NCBI RefSeq assembly: GCF_003633615.1
Contig: NZ_RBKU01000001.1
Coordinates: 3,844,001-3,908,000 of the forward strand
Source: Mucilaginibacter gracilis
GTDB lineage: Bacteria > Bacteroidota > Bacteroidia > Sphingobacteriales > Sphingobacteriaceae
Reading direction: 5' to 3'
DNA length: 64,000 bases
The position numbers were made by a program, and so were the translations under genes. Below, piece after piece: positions 35,922-44,400 of this stretch. The first letter of the stretch is position 1; each line of letters starts with the position of its first letter. The notes beneath the pieces are model-generated. The model did not search any database. It had not been told where the DNA came from and worked only from the letters and a program-made list of their open reading frames with translations.

Positions 35922-36073
35922 AAACGGCAGTGGCATTAACCGCTGTTCCAGGCTGAGGGCTTTTTAAGTGGATATAATGACTGCCGTTTACCTGGTTGTG
36001 GACTGCCGGTATGGGGAATGAGAGCCATTCCAGGAATAAGGCCTTTCTTTGGAACCCATCCTACCGGGCAGTC
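35922..36073 (+). ncRNA. Array unit 1
   Basis: A hairpin 35922-35989: left arm AACCGCT before GTTCC; the right arm is slightly diverged (AAGTGGATATAAT). B hairpin 36001-36073: stem GACTGCC/GGCAGTC, left arm AGCCAT, right arm TTCTTTG then GAAC. This is the most diverged B stem of the six. Confidence 0.65.
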
Positions 36074-36091
36074 ACGTAGCCAGGAAGAGTA

Positions 36092-36249
36092 TAACGGCAG
36101 CGGCATTTTCCGGCGTTCAAGGCTTCGAGGCTTTTTAAGTGGAGTTAATAGCTGCCGTTAATATGATTATGCCGGTTAGCGCAGGGGCGCATGAGGCTGT
36201 CTCCAGGATTAAAGGCCTGTTGTACGAACACATCCCTTGCGCTGACCGG
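36092..36249 (+). ncRNA. Array unit 2
   Basis: A hairpin 36092-36160: stem TAACGGCAG/CTGCCGTTA, left arm TTCCGGC. B hairpin 36172-36249: stem CCGGTTAGCGCA paired with TGCGCTGACCGG, left arm GCTGTC, right arm GTTGTAC then GAAC. Confidence 0.7.
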
Positions 36250-36255
36250 TAAAAG

Positions 36256-36417
36256 ATCGCGGCAGCGGTATTGACCGGAGTTCAAAGCTTCGAGGCTTTT
36301 TAAGTGGAGTTAATAGCTGTCGCGATTTTAAATGATAAAGGGTGAATTACAGCAAGGCGCATGAGCGGCCGTCCAGGCGACAGGGCCTATTGATGGAACG
36401 CATCCTTTGCTGTAATT
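36256..36417 (+). ncRNA. Array unit 3
   Basis: A hairpin 36256-36326: stem ATCGCGGCAG/CTGTCGCGAT, a compensated change from the other units; left arm GACCGGA. B hairpin 36345-36417: stem AATTACAGCAA/TTGCTGTAATT, left arm CGGCCG, right arm ATTGATG then GAAC. Confidence 0.7.
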
Positions 36418-36433
36418 GACTGGTAAAAAACAC

Positions 36434-36589
36434 AGCGGCAGCAGCATTACCCGTCGTTCCAGGCTTCGAGGCCTTTTAAGTGGAGTTAATCGCTGCCGTT
36501 CTAAAAACATAACCGGTTACCGCAAGGGCGCATGAGATGATTTCCAGGAATACAAGCCTGCAATTAGGACGCATCCCTTGTGGTAACCG
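36434..36589 (+). ncRNA. Array unit 4
   Basis: A hairpin 36434-36500: stem AGCGGCAGC/GCTGCCGTT, left arm ACCCGTC, top hairpin AGGC-TTCGAG-GCCT. B hairpin 36513-36589: stem CCGGTTACCGCAAGGG with its complement, left arm ATGATT, right arm GCAATTA then GGAC. Confidence 0.7.
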
Positions 36590-36598
36590 GGTAAAAAA

Positions 36599-36750
36599 TA
36601 ACGGCAGTGGCATTAGCCTGAGTTCCAGGTTTACAGACCTTTTAAGTGGAGTTAATCGCTGCCGTTAAATATAACCGTTCACCGCAAGGGCGCATAAGGC
36701 GGTTTCCAGGTTAAAGACCTGTAATATGAACGCATCCCTTGCGGTGTGCG
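36599..36750 (+). ncRNA. Array unit 5
   Basis: A hairpin 36599-36667: stem TAACGGCAG/CTGCCGTTA, left arm AGCCTGA. B hairpin 36676-36750: stem CACCGCAAGGG/CCCTTGCGGTG, left arm GCGGTT, right arm GTAATAT then GAAC. Confidence 0.7.
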
Positions 36751-36758
36751 AAAAAATT

Positions 36759-36899
36759 AACGGCGGTGGTATTACCCTGCGTTCCAGGCTTGGAGGCCTT
36801 TTAAGTGGAGTTAATAACCGCCGTTTTAAAATTTAACAGCATGGGTGCATTAGCCGAAGTCCAGGAATGACCTGTAATCCGAACAAATCCCATGCTGTT
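36759..36899 (+). ncRNA. Array unit 6, adjacent to the recombinase gene
   Basis: A hairpin 36759-36825: stem AACGGCGGT/ACCGCCGTT (compensated change), left arm ACCCTGC. B hairpin 36835-36899: stem AACAGCATGGG/CCCATGCTGTT, left arm CCGAAG, right arm GTAATCC then GAAC. It ends 14 bp before the recombinase ATG. Confidence 0.7.
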
Positions 36900-36913
36900 T
36901 ATAATTTGATATA

Positions 36914-38023
36914 ATGGAAATAACGAAAGTTAAAAAATACACCTACTTTATCGGGATCGACGTATCCCGTAATAAACTTGACCACGCCGTATTCCGTGGA
37001 CGGGATATGCTCTTTCACCGGGAAACCGGTAACGATCCGGAAAGCATCATGGCTTTTATTATGGAACTGAAGCAATTACCCGGTTTCGTAATGACAAGGG
37101 CAGTGTTCTGTATGGAACAAACCGGTATCTATACCAACCATTTGCTGGGGCGTTTAAAAACGGTCAAAGCCAATGTCGTCATTGACGGGCCTTTGCAGAT
37201 CAGGAACTCTTTGGGCCAGATACGGGGCAAAACGGATAAATTGGACGCGAAACGTATCGCGGAATATGCGTACAAGAACCGTGAACACCTGCGCCTGTGG
37301 ATACCCAAGCGGCCGGTGATTCTGCAACTGGCGAACTTGTCCGCCCTGCGGAACCGCTTGGTCATTTTGGAGGGCAGTATTGCTATCCCGCTCAAAGAAG
37401 AGGGCGATTTTAATAAAAAGGGCACTGTGAAAATGAGCAAGCAACTGAGCAGCCGAACCCAAAAAGCCATCAAAGCCGATATCCTGGATGTCGAGAAAAC
37501 TATTGCCCGTTTGATCGCCGCTGACCAGAGACTGGCACGCTTGTCGGAGATCATGAACTCCGTGGTCGGGATCGGCCCGGTTATTACAACTCAGATCATC
37601 GTTTGTACCAATGAGTTCCGGGATATCAAGGACCCAAAGAAGTTCGCTTGCTATTCGGGGGTAGCGCCTTTTATGCAGGTATCGGGAACCATGAAGGGTA
37701 AAACAAGGGTATCACAATTTGCCAATAAACGAATGAAGGCGCTGCTTCACCTGGCGGCCATACAGGCCATGCGCAATATCCCGGAATTAAGAGCTTATTA
37801 CGAACGTAAGACGGTGCAGGAAGGCAAGCACAAAATGTCTGTCATCAATGCCCTACGCTATAAAATGATCCTTCGGATCTTCGCCTGTGTTAACCAAGAC
37901 CGCCTGTACGAAAAAGAATATGTGCGAAAACAGCAACCGGAGGCACTTTTAACTGCACCGGAGATTACTGAATTAGCCGATAGTATCATGGCCGATGCAT
38001 TAAGTAATGGAATTGAGGAATAA
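36914..38023 (+). CDS. IS110-family DEDD recombinase/transposase
   Basis: A complete 369-residue RNA-guided-type recombinase. The RuvC-like DEDD domain shows D16 (FIGIDVSRNKLD), E68 (FCMEQTGIYT), D108 and D111 (RGKTDKLDAKRIAEYA). The Transposase_20 domain has VVGIGPVITTQIIV, then ACYSGVAPFMQVSGTMKG, with S257 the probable nucleophile. IS110 enzymes bind a bridge RNA encoded in their own noncoding end and join donor and target DNA at a shared dinucleotide core. Here the upstream noncoding region is about 1 kb and holds six bridge-RNA-like units rather than one. The stop is 33 bp before the LuxR direct repeat. Confidence 0.95.
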   Translation: MEITKVKKYTYFIGIDVSRNKLDHAVFRGRDMLFHRETGNDPESIMAFIMELKQLPGFVMTRAVFCMEQTGIYTNHLLGRLKTVKANVVIDGPLQIRNSLGQIRGKTDKLDAKRIAEYAYKNREHLRLWIPKRPVILQLANLSALRNRLVILEGSIAIPLKEEGDFNKKGTVKMSKQLSSRTQKAIKADILDVEKTIARLIAADQRLARLSEIMNSVVGIGPVITTQIIVCTNEFRDIKDPKKFACYSGVAPFMQVSGTMKGKTRVSQFANKRMKALLHLAAIQAMRNIPELRAYYERKTVQEGKHKMSVINALRYKMILRIFACVNQDRLYEKEYVRKQQPEALLTAPEITELADSIMADALSNGIEE

Positions 38024-38055
38024 AAAAAATAAATGATGATGTTGATACAATTGGA

Positions 38056-39290
38056 TACTTTTACGACAGATTCATCATAAGCCCTCGGGCTTACAAAATA
38101 TAGCGTTTATACGCTTTCCGCAGTCCAAATACAACCACAAAAAGACTAAAACGGGAAGATCAGAACGCGCTGCAAAAGCGCGGGCTGACTTTTCTGGTTT
38201 TGGCCGCGTGGTTGCGGTTGGACTGCCTGAATTTGTCATCACCCTCGCCTTGCCTGTCCCCGGCAACGGGGGCAGGTTTTTTTACTAACCGATTTGATGA
38301 CTGGGTTCCCGTCATTCCCCTAAGCGGAGCCACAAAGCCTATACCTATGAATATTTCTGAGCTGCAAATGCACTGGTTGGCATTGGCATTTATTATCCTT
38401 ACCGCAATTTTCCTGGTTTTAGAAGTGTACGATGTGCTGCGCAGGCCGAAGGAGCGCTGGCAGTGGTGGAACCTGGTATTGGTGGCGCTATTGTTCTTTT
38501 TCAATGTAACAAACGGCAATTTTCCGGATGAAAGTTCAGCTGTTTCCCTTAAACTGCAATACCTGCTTTCGGATGGCTCGTCCTACCTGGTCGGTGCTTA
38601 TTTCCCCTTTTACTTTTATAAGATGTATGAGCTTGATAAGTTGCGTTTTCATGCGGTTTATGGTGCTCCGGTTTTTGTTTTATTGCCTTTCCTGGTGTTT
38701 GAGGTGGTTTTGTATAATATCAATGGTCAGTTAACGATTGACCGGCAATGGGGCGTGATGGTTCCTGCGGTCTACGGTTTGGTAGCCTTGATGGCTATAG
38801 TCAAGGCAATAATAGATCGGTTCCAGGAAACTTCGGAGCGTTCGCCGTTCATTGAAGCCTTAGCGGTTTGGCTGGCGGTACTGTTTTGGGAGATGTTATG
38901 TGCTTTTCCTTTTTTTACGCTCCCGCAATGGCTGAAGCTGGTGGTGGGGAATTTGGGTTTATCTGTGGTCACAATATTCCTGATCGTGAAGCATATTCGC
39001 CGGAGCCGTCGTGAGTTTGAATTGTTTACCAGCCCGGAAGCGGGTTCAGCACCCGAACTGGCTTACCTGGAGCATTGCGTGACTTTTGGTTTGACAAAGA
39101 CCGAAACAGAAGTGGCTTTGTTGGTACGTAAAGGCTGGACGAACCGGAAAATAGCCGACCATCTTTTTAGGACGGAGGGCACGATCAAGAACCATCTCAA
39201 AAATATTTTTAAAAAAACAGAGGTGGCCACGCGTTCGGAACTGATCCATTTGCTCGAACATGGCCCTTTGGGATCTTCTACAACTGAAAC
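38056..39290. repeat. 1.2-kb direct repeat with LuxR gene, copy 1
   Basis: Collinear with 48126-49360 (constant offset 10070, no indel). The 290-bp leader before luxR is included and holds several small hairpins. Differences cluster in about 38261-38570 and after 39160. About 590 bp between appears identical. The two copies bracket cassette 2. Confidence 0.92.
38251..38284 (+). terminator. Terminator-like hairpin in the luxR leader, copy 1
   Basis: CCTGTCCCCG-gcaa-CGGGGGCAGG is followed by seven T and lies 63 bp upstream of the luxR start. It may end upstream transcription or act as an attenuator. Confidence 0.65.
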
Positions 39291-39294
39291 GTGA
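38347..39294 (+). CDS. LuxR-type regulator with membrane sensor domain, copy 1
   Basis: I place the start at ATG 38347 (MNISELQMHWLALAF), since the earlier ATG at 38200 would read through the leader terminator hairpin. The 315-residue protein has seven or so membrane segments (about 5-225) and a C-terminal GerE/LuxR helix-turn-helix: LTKTETEVALLVRKGWTNRKIADHLF, then GTIKNHLKNIFKKTEV. It is a membrane-bound one-component regulator. It differs from copy 2 at very few residues (for example PDESS here, PDYSS there). Confidence 0.88.
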   Translation: MNISELQMHWLALAFIILTAIFLVLEVYDVLRRPKERWQWWNLVLVALLFFFNVTNGNFPDESSAVSLKLQYLLSDGSSYLVGAYFPFYFYKMYELDKLRFHAVYGAPVFVLLPFLVFEVVLYNINGQLTIDRQWGVMVPAVYGLVALMAIVKAIIDRFQETSERSPFIEALAVWLAVLFWEMLCAFPFFTLPQWLKLVVGNLGLSVVTIFLIVKHIRRSRREFELFTSPEAGSAPELAYLEHCVTFGLTKTETEVALLVRKGWTNRKIADHLFRTEGTIKNHLKNIFKKTEVATRSELIHLLEHGPLGSSTTET

Positions 39295-39461
39295 CCTATT
39301 GCATCAAACCAAGTATATGAGCCACCACGGGGAATAGAACGCACAAATACTAAAGACACTGGTTGGAACCGAGGCGGATTTTTAATAGGATGTAAATATT
39401 AACGCATTGTAAATTGATTTTTAACGTTCTATGAATTATATTAGGTGTTTAAATCAGCGTA

Positions 39462-40043
39462 ATGAACGTTTCAAGCTTACTGACCGACATCCAAATGGTC
39501 GGCCTTTTGAAAAAGGGCGATGAACGTGCGCTGACTTTAATTTACCAGAGGCATTGGCAAAGCTTATTCCGGTCTTCATTCAATTTACTTAAAGATAAGG
39601 CTGCCTGTGAAGATATTATCCAGGAAATATTTATCAAAATATGGGACAGGCGGGCAACACTGGAAATCCAGGTATCGCTCAAAGCTTATTTATATGCCGC
39701 GATGCGTTATGAGGTTTACCGGCAGATCAAGATCGGCAATGTACGGGAGGATATCTTCGATGCGATCTACGAGCGCCTGCATACGCCAGCGGCTTATGGT
39801 AATTTGGAACATAAGGAGTTATTACAGCAAATCAATTCTATTGTAGATACTTTGCCGGACAGGTGCCGCGAGGTTTATAAGCTTAGCCGGGAAGAACAAT
39901 TATCTCACAAGGAGATTGCCGAAAGGCTCGATATTTCTACTAAAACGGTAGAAAACCAGATCACAAAGGCGCTGAACCACCTCCGTACAAGTTTAGGAAG
40001 TGTGCTGTCGCTGGAACTGGTGATTTACCTGCTGAAAAAATAA
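39462..40043 (+). CDS. ECF sigma factor, FecI type (cassette 2)
   Basis: A 193-residue ECF factor: sigma-2 has ERALTLIYQRHWQSLFRSSF and CEDIIQEIFIKIWDRR; sigma-4 has LPDRCREVYKLSREEQLSHKEIAERL and ISTKTVENQITKALNHLR. It ends with a hydrophobic tail (LELVIYLLKK) common in the SusC-linked group. Together with the following FecR gene it should control the second SusC/SusD operon. It is only distantly similar to the cassette 1 sigma factor. Confidence 0.92.
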   Translation: MNVSSLLTDIQMVGLLKKGDERALTLIYQRHWQSLFRSSFNLLKDKAACEDIIQEIFIKIWDRRATLEIQVSLKAYLYAAMRYEVYRQIKIGNVREDIFDAIYERLHTPAAYGNLEHKELLQQINSIVDTLPDRCREVYKLSREEQLSHKEIAERLDISTKTVENQITKALNHLRTSLGSVLSLELVIYLLKK

Positions 40044-40080
40044 TTCCATAACGCGTGGGGGCTACCCCTGTTTTTTTACT

Positions 40081-40106
40081 CACCTGTATAAATACGCATA
40101 CAGGTG
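40081..40106 (+). promoter_or_regulatory. Inverted repeat covering the FecR GTG start
   Basis: CACCTGTAT (40081-40089) and ATACAGGTG (40098-40106) are a perfect 9-bp inverted repeat with an 8-nt loop. The GTG start codon at 40104 forms the last three bases of the stem, so the fold would hide it. Confidence 0.65.
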
Positions 40107-41237
40107 AACAAATCCGAATTCTTAACACTCGTAGATAAATACCTTGCCGGCCAGGCTTCACTGGACGAAGAACAATTATTGCTAAACTTTTTTGAGAGCT
40201 TCCAGGAAGAAACAGAATGGGACGCGCGTGTTTTAGGCGCTCGTGAAGAACTGGAGCAAAAAATGCTGAACAGGTTGACATTGGCTATCAGGTCGCGACG
40301 TAACCCTTCTATCGGGTGGTACAAGATTGCAGCGGCGGCGGCTATTCTTATTTTCTTTAGCGCGGGTGCTTATTTTATATTACATCGTTCAGCTCCATCT
40401 AATCAGATGGCAACTCTTCGTCCCGAAGAATTAACGCCGATGAATAAAGGCGTGGTATTGACATTGGCGGGCGGTAAAAAGATCATCTTAAATAAAGGTC
40501 ACGAGGGTACTTTGAATACGACAGATGGTTCCCTCGCACAGCAGTCCGAAAGCGGACTCGCCTACTATCAGTCCAAGGATGAAACTGAGCCGGTGGTACA
40601 TACACTAACCAATAATACGGGTAGCAAATATGCGCTGGTGTTAGCTGATGGCACCGCTGTTTATTTGGATGCCGTTTCATCGATCACCTATCCGGTTGCT
40701 TTTAATGGTAAAGAACGCCGTGTCAGTATTACAGGCCAGGCCTATTTTATAGTAAAACATAATGGTGCGAAGCCCTTCCGGGTAACGGTTAAGGATGAGG
40801 TCATTGAGGATATCGGCACAGAGTTTAATATTAACGCCTATGATGATGAACCGGCTTTGAAAACCACGCTGATCGATGGCGCGGTTAACGTCAGACATAA
40901 AGATAGAGCAATATTGCTTAAACCCGGTCATCAGACTATTGCAACCGCGAATAGTTTTGAAGATAAACCCGCGAATTTGGAGGAAACGACTGCCTGGCTG
41001 CAAGGTAAACAGGTATTTGATAATGAGCCAATGGAAGTAATCATGAACCGTATTGCGCGTATCTATGATATTAAAGTGGTTTGGATCGATGAAAGCGCCC
41101 GTAAACTCCGGTTCGGTGGTTCGTTTAATTATGCCAAAAAATTATCGTCAGTATTGAACTTTTACCGGGGAACTGGAAAGGTAGATTTTATTGTGGAAGG
41201 AAAAACGGTTAAAGTAATGAAGAAGAAGACATCTTGA
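40104..41237 (+). CDS. FecR-family anti-sigma factor (cassette 2)
   Basis: A 377-residue protein starting with GTG (MNKSEFLTLVDKYLAGQASLDE). One membrane helix lies near residues 74-94 (WYKIAAAAAILIFFSAGAYFI). The periplasmic FecR domain has KYALVLADGTAVYLDAVSSITYP, VSITGQAYFIVKHNG and EDIGTEFNINAY. The C-terminus ends with KVDFIVEGKTVKVMKKKTS. Its closest relative in the window is the cassette 1 FecR. A hairpin over its start codon may couple its translation to that of the sigma gene 60 bp upstream. Confidence 0.93.
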   Translation: MNKSEFLTLVDKYLAGQASLDEEQLLLNFFESFQEETEWDARVLGAREELEQKMLNRLTLAIRSRRNPSIGWYKIAAAAAILIFFSAGAYFILHRSAPSNQMATLRPEELTPMNKGVVLTLAGGKKIILNKGHEGTLNTTDGSLAQQSESGLAYYQSKDETEPVVHTLTNNTGSKYALVLADGTAVYLDAVSSITYPVAFNGKERRVSITGQAYFIVKHNGAKPFRVTVKDEVIEDIGTEFNINAYDDEPALKTTLIDGAVNVRHKDRAILLKPGHQTIATANSFEDKPANLEETTAWLQGKQVFDNEPMEVIMNRIARIYDIKVVWIDESARKLRFGGSFNYAKKLSSVLNFYRGTGKVDFIVEGKTVKVMKKKTS

Positions 41238-41292
41238 TATACCTATGAACTAAAATAAATTATTTGTTAAACGCACCAAACTATTCAAAACG

Positions 41293-41469
41293 ATGAAAAA
41301 AATTTTACGCAATTAGAAAAGAGATATGGTAAGCGGATAAAAAAACGCACCCCGGCTTGAGCCCCGGGATACGTTAACGTCCGAGTTACCCTTTCCTGAG
41401 CGGCCAGGCCGCCCTGGGGATAAAAAATTTTGTCAAGAAACAATATTTAAAACCCGAACAATCAAAAAT
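41293..41469 (+). promoter_or_regulatory. Structured susC leader with 7-codon mini-ORF (cassette 2)
   Basis: The mini-ORF ATG-AAA-AAA-ATT-TTA-CGC-AAT-TAG (41293-41316) is followed by a hairpin (41344-41375; AACG/CGTT and CCCGG/CCGGG) and a second hairpin GCGGC-cag-GCCGC. The A-T pair in cassette 1 is a G-C pair here, a compensated change supporting RNA structure. Confidence 0.65.
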
Positions 41470-44400
41470 ATGAATTTTAATGCAATACGCATCAGCGGTG
41501 CGCATTTCCATGTCCCGCGTAAATTTTTTTTAGTCATGAGGATCACCACAGTTTTATTGCTGATCTCAGTTCTGACCGTCAGCGCTGCTTCTTATGCGCA
41601 AAAGATCACTCTGAATGAAAAGCGCGCCAGCTTAAAAGATGTGCTGGCTAAGATCCGCCAGCAAAGCGGCTACGATTTTATTTATAGTAATGATATGCTG
41701 GATGCCGCTGGCCCAGTGAGTGTTAAGGTAAGCAATGTTGCATTAGAGGATGCGCTTAAAGCCAGTTTGGCGGATCAGCAATTGACTTATGATATACAGG
41801 ATGGTACTGTGATCATAAAAGTTAAAGAAAAAACGGTGGTTGATAAGGTTAAAGCTGTTTTGGCGGCTATTGATGTGACTGGACGAGTGACTGATTCAAC
41901 AGGTACACCATTAATCGGAGCTACTGTAGTTATAAAAGGAAGCAGTGCTTCGATCACGAACAATCAGGGTGAGTTCACGATTAAAGCTCAACCAGAAGAG
42001 CAGGTAACTGTGACGTTTATTGGATATCAGCCTTATACGTTTGTAGTAACCAATAATTTGCCTTTTCAGAATATAGTGTTACATGCCAGTTTTAATAAAT
42101 TAAGTGAAGTCATTGTCAGCAGCGGCTACGAGCAGTTAAACAAAAGCCATACTACAGGCTCGTACGCAGAACTGAATAAAGCATTATTGGAGCGCAGCGT
42201 TTCAACAGATATTATACCACGTCTAAATGGAATCACCCCCGCTTTGGTATTTGACAACCGAGCAACAGACCGGCAGAATTTGAGCATTAGGGGAAGAAGC
42301 ACGATCCTCTCAGATAATGCGCCATTAATTGTTTTGGACAATTTCCCTTATGATGGCGACCTGCACAATATCAATCCAAATGATGTAGAAAGCATCACAG
42401 TTTTGAAAGATGCGGCTTCTGCCGCTATATGGGGGGCAAGGGCCGGAAATGGTGTAATTGTGATTATTACTAAACGTGGAAAATTTAATCAATTAAGCCG
42501 TGTGGACTTCAACAGTAACTTAACTATTGGAGGTAAACCAGATCTTTTTTACAATCCAGCCTTTCTAAACTCATCGGATTTCATTGAAGTAGAAAAGAAA
42601 CTTTATGCAGCCGGCTTCTATGCTGCTGATATTGGTGCTGACAACAAACCGGTACTATCCCCTGTTGTGGAACTTTTACAACTTGGCACCCCCGCAGCAA
42701 ACGCGCAAATAGAGAAATTAAAAAGCTATGACGTACGTGATGATTTTGAAAAGTACTTTTACCGCAAGAGTGTTTTACAGCAATATAGCCTGGCATTAAC
42801 CGGTGGTGGCGAAAAGTACAACTTTTATATTTCCGGCGGATATGATGCCAACCGCGCAAACCTCGTCGGGAATAGTGATGACAGATACACCCTCAATTTA
42901 CAAAATAGCCTCAACCCATTTAAAAACCTTTCGATTGGTTTGGGCATTAACTACACGGCAACAAAAAACACTTCAGACAATCCAGGGATGTCCGCCATTA
43001 ATAGTGGAAGCGGAAAAAATGTATTATATCCTTATGCTCAACTGGCTGATGCAAATGGCAACGCTCTTTCTATTGCAAAAGACTATCCTTTGTCTTATAC
43101 CAACAATGCCACCACCCTGGGATTTTTAAACTGGCAATACAAGCCATTAGATGAAATTAATTTGGCAAATAATGTGACCGGGCTAAAGGATGTCCGTTTG
43201 AAATTTAGTTTGAAATATATCATTATACCTGGATTCTCCGCAGAAAGTATTTACCAATATCAGAATGCCAATCAAACAGGAGATTTTCTTTTTAGCCAGG
43301 ATACTTATTTTACCCGCAACCTGATAAATCAGTACAAACAGGCCGGAAATCAATACCCTGTACCGTTAGGAGGGATATTAAACACCACACGAAGCGCCTT
43401 AAACTCTCAATCCGGCAGGTTCCAGTTGAACTACAATAAACTATTTACAGGACTTCACCATTTAACCGCTGTCGCAGGAGCGGAAATACGCAACATTCAT
43501 GCATTGAGCAGTAATAATCGCCTGTATGGCTATGATGCTGACCTGTTGCTTAATCAACCTGTTGACTATTTGACTTATTTCACACTCAATCCCGGTACAA
43601 ATTCCGGAAAGATTCCCTACATCGCTACCCAAAGTGATTTGACCGATCGTTACGTGTCAGAATATATTAATGCAAATTACAACTACGCAGAGAAATATTA
43701 TTTGTCCGCCAGCGCAAGAAAAGATGCTTCCAATCTATTCGGAGTAAACACCAACCAGAAAGGCATTCCTTTATATTCCGCAGGGGTGGGTTGGCAAATT
43801 AGCAAAGAGAATTTCTATCATCTGGACTGGTTGCCCTATCTTAAACTCCGCGCATCCTATGGCTATACGGGTAATGTGAACAAATCCATTACGGCTTATA
43901 CAACGGCAGGCTATATGACCAGTCTGTTAACCGGATTACCCAGTGCCATGATAGCAACGCCCCCCAACCCTGATCTGCGGTGGGAAAAGGTAGGGACTCT
44001 CAATCTGGGATTAGATTTTGAAACCCGCAACAAACGGATTAGTGGCAGTTTGGAATACTATACCAAAAAAGGAACAGACCAGTTAGGCAGCGCACCTTTA
44101 GACCCGACTACGGGTTATTTTATTGATACACGATATAGCTATTCTATTAACGGGGCCTCTATTAGGGGGAAAGGAATTGATATTGAACTAAACACAATCA
44201 ATACTCGTGGAAAGGTCAAATGGGAAAGCCGCATACTATTCAGTTATGCACTGGACGAAGTAACAAAATATCAATATGAAAGTCCGTTGAGCGATTATTT
44301 CTCACCTGATTCTCCACCTTTAGTTGGACGGCCGGTATTAGGTATTTATAGTTATAAATGGGCCGGGCTGGATCATGCAACCGGCGACCCAATTGTCTAT

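Larger units (their letters stand above)
35922..36899 (+). repeat. Array of six paired hairpins, bridge-RNA-like, upstream of an IS110 recombinase
   Basis: Six units repeat every 160-178 bp, each with hairpin A (67-71 bp) then hairpin B (65-78 bp). Each hairpin has a long outer stem, an internal loop with two arms, and a small top hairpin starting with TCCAGG or TCAAGG. Stem sequences differ between units but stay paired, for example ATCGCGGCAG/CTGTCGCGAT in unit 3 against AACGGCAG/CTGCCGTT elsewhere. The A right arm is nearly constant (TTTTAAGTGGAGTTAAT); the A left arm and both B arms vary. This mirrors the target- and donor-binding loops of IS110 bridge RNAs. No ORF is present in the array. 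Confidence 0.88.

Noticed and set aside
35922..36899. CRISPR array or integron attC sites
   Set aside because: Units are 160-178 bp paired hairpins with compensated stems, not short identical repeats with spacers; no cas or integron integrase gene and no cassette ORFs lie among them.
38200..38346. N-terminal extension of the LuxR protein
   Set aside because: The 49 extra codons run through a terminator-like hairpin with a T run; the start at 38347 begins directly with the first membrane segment.
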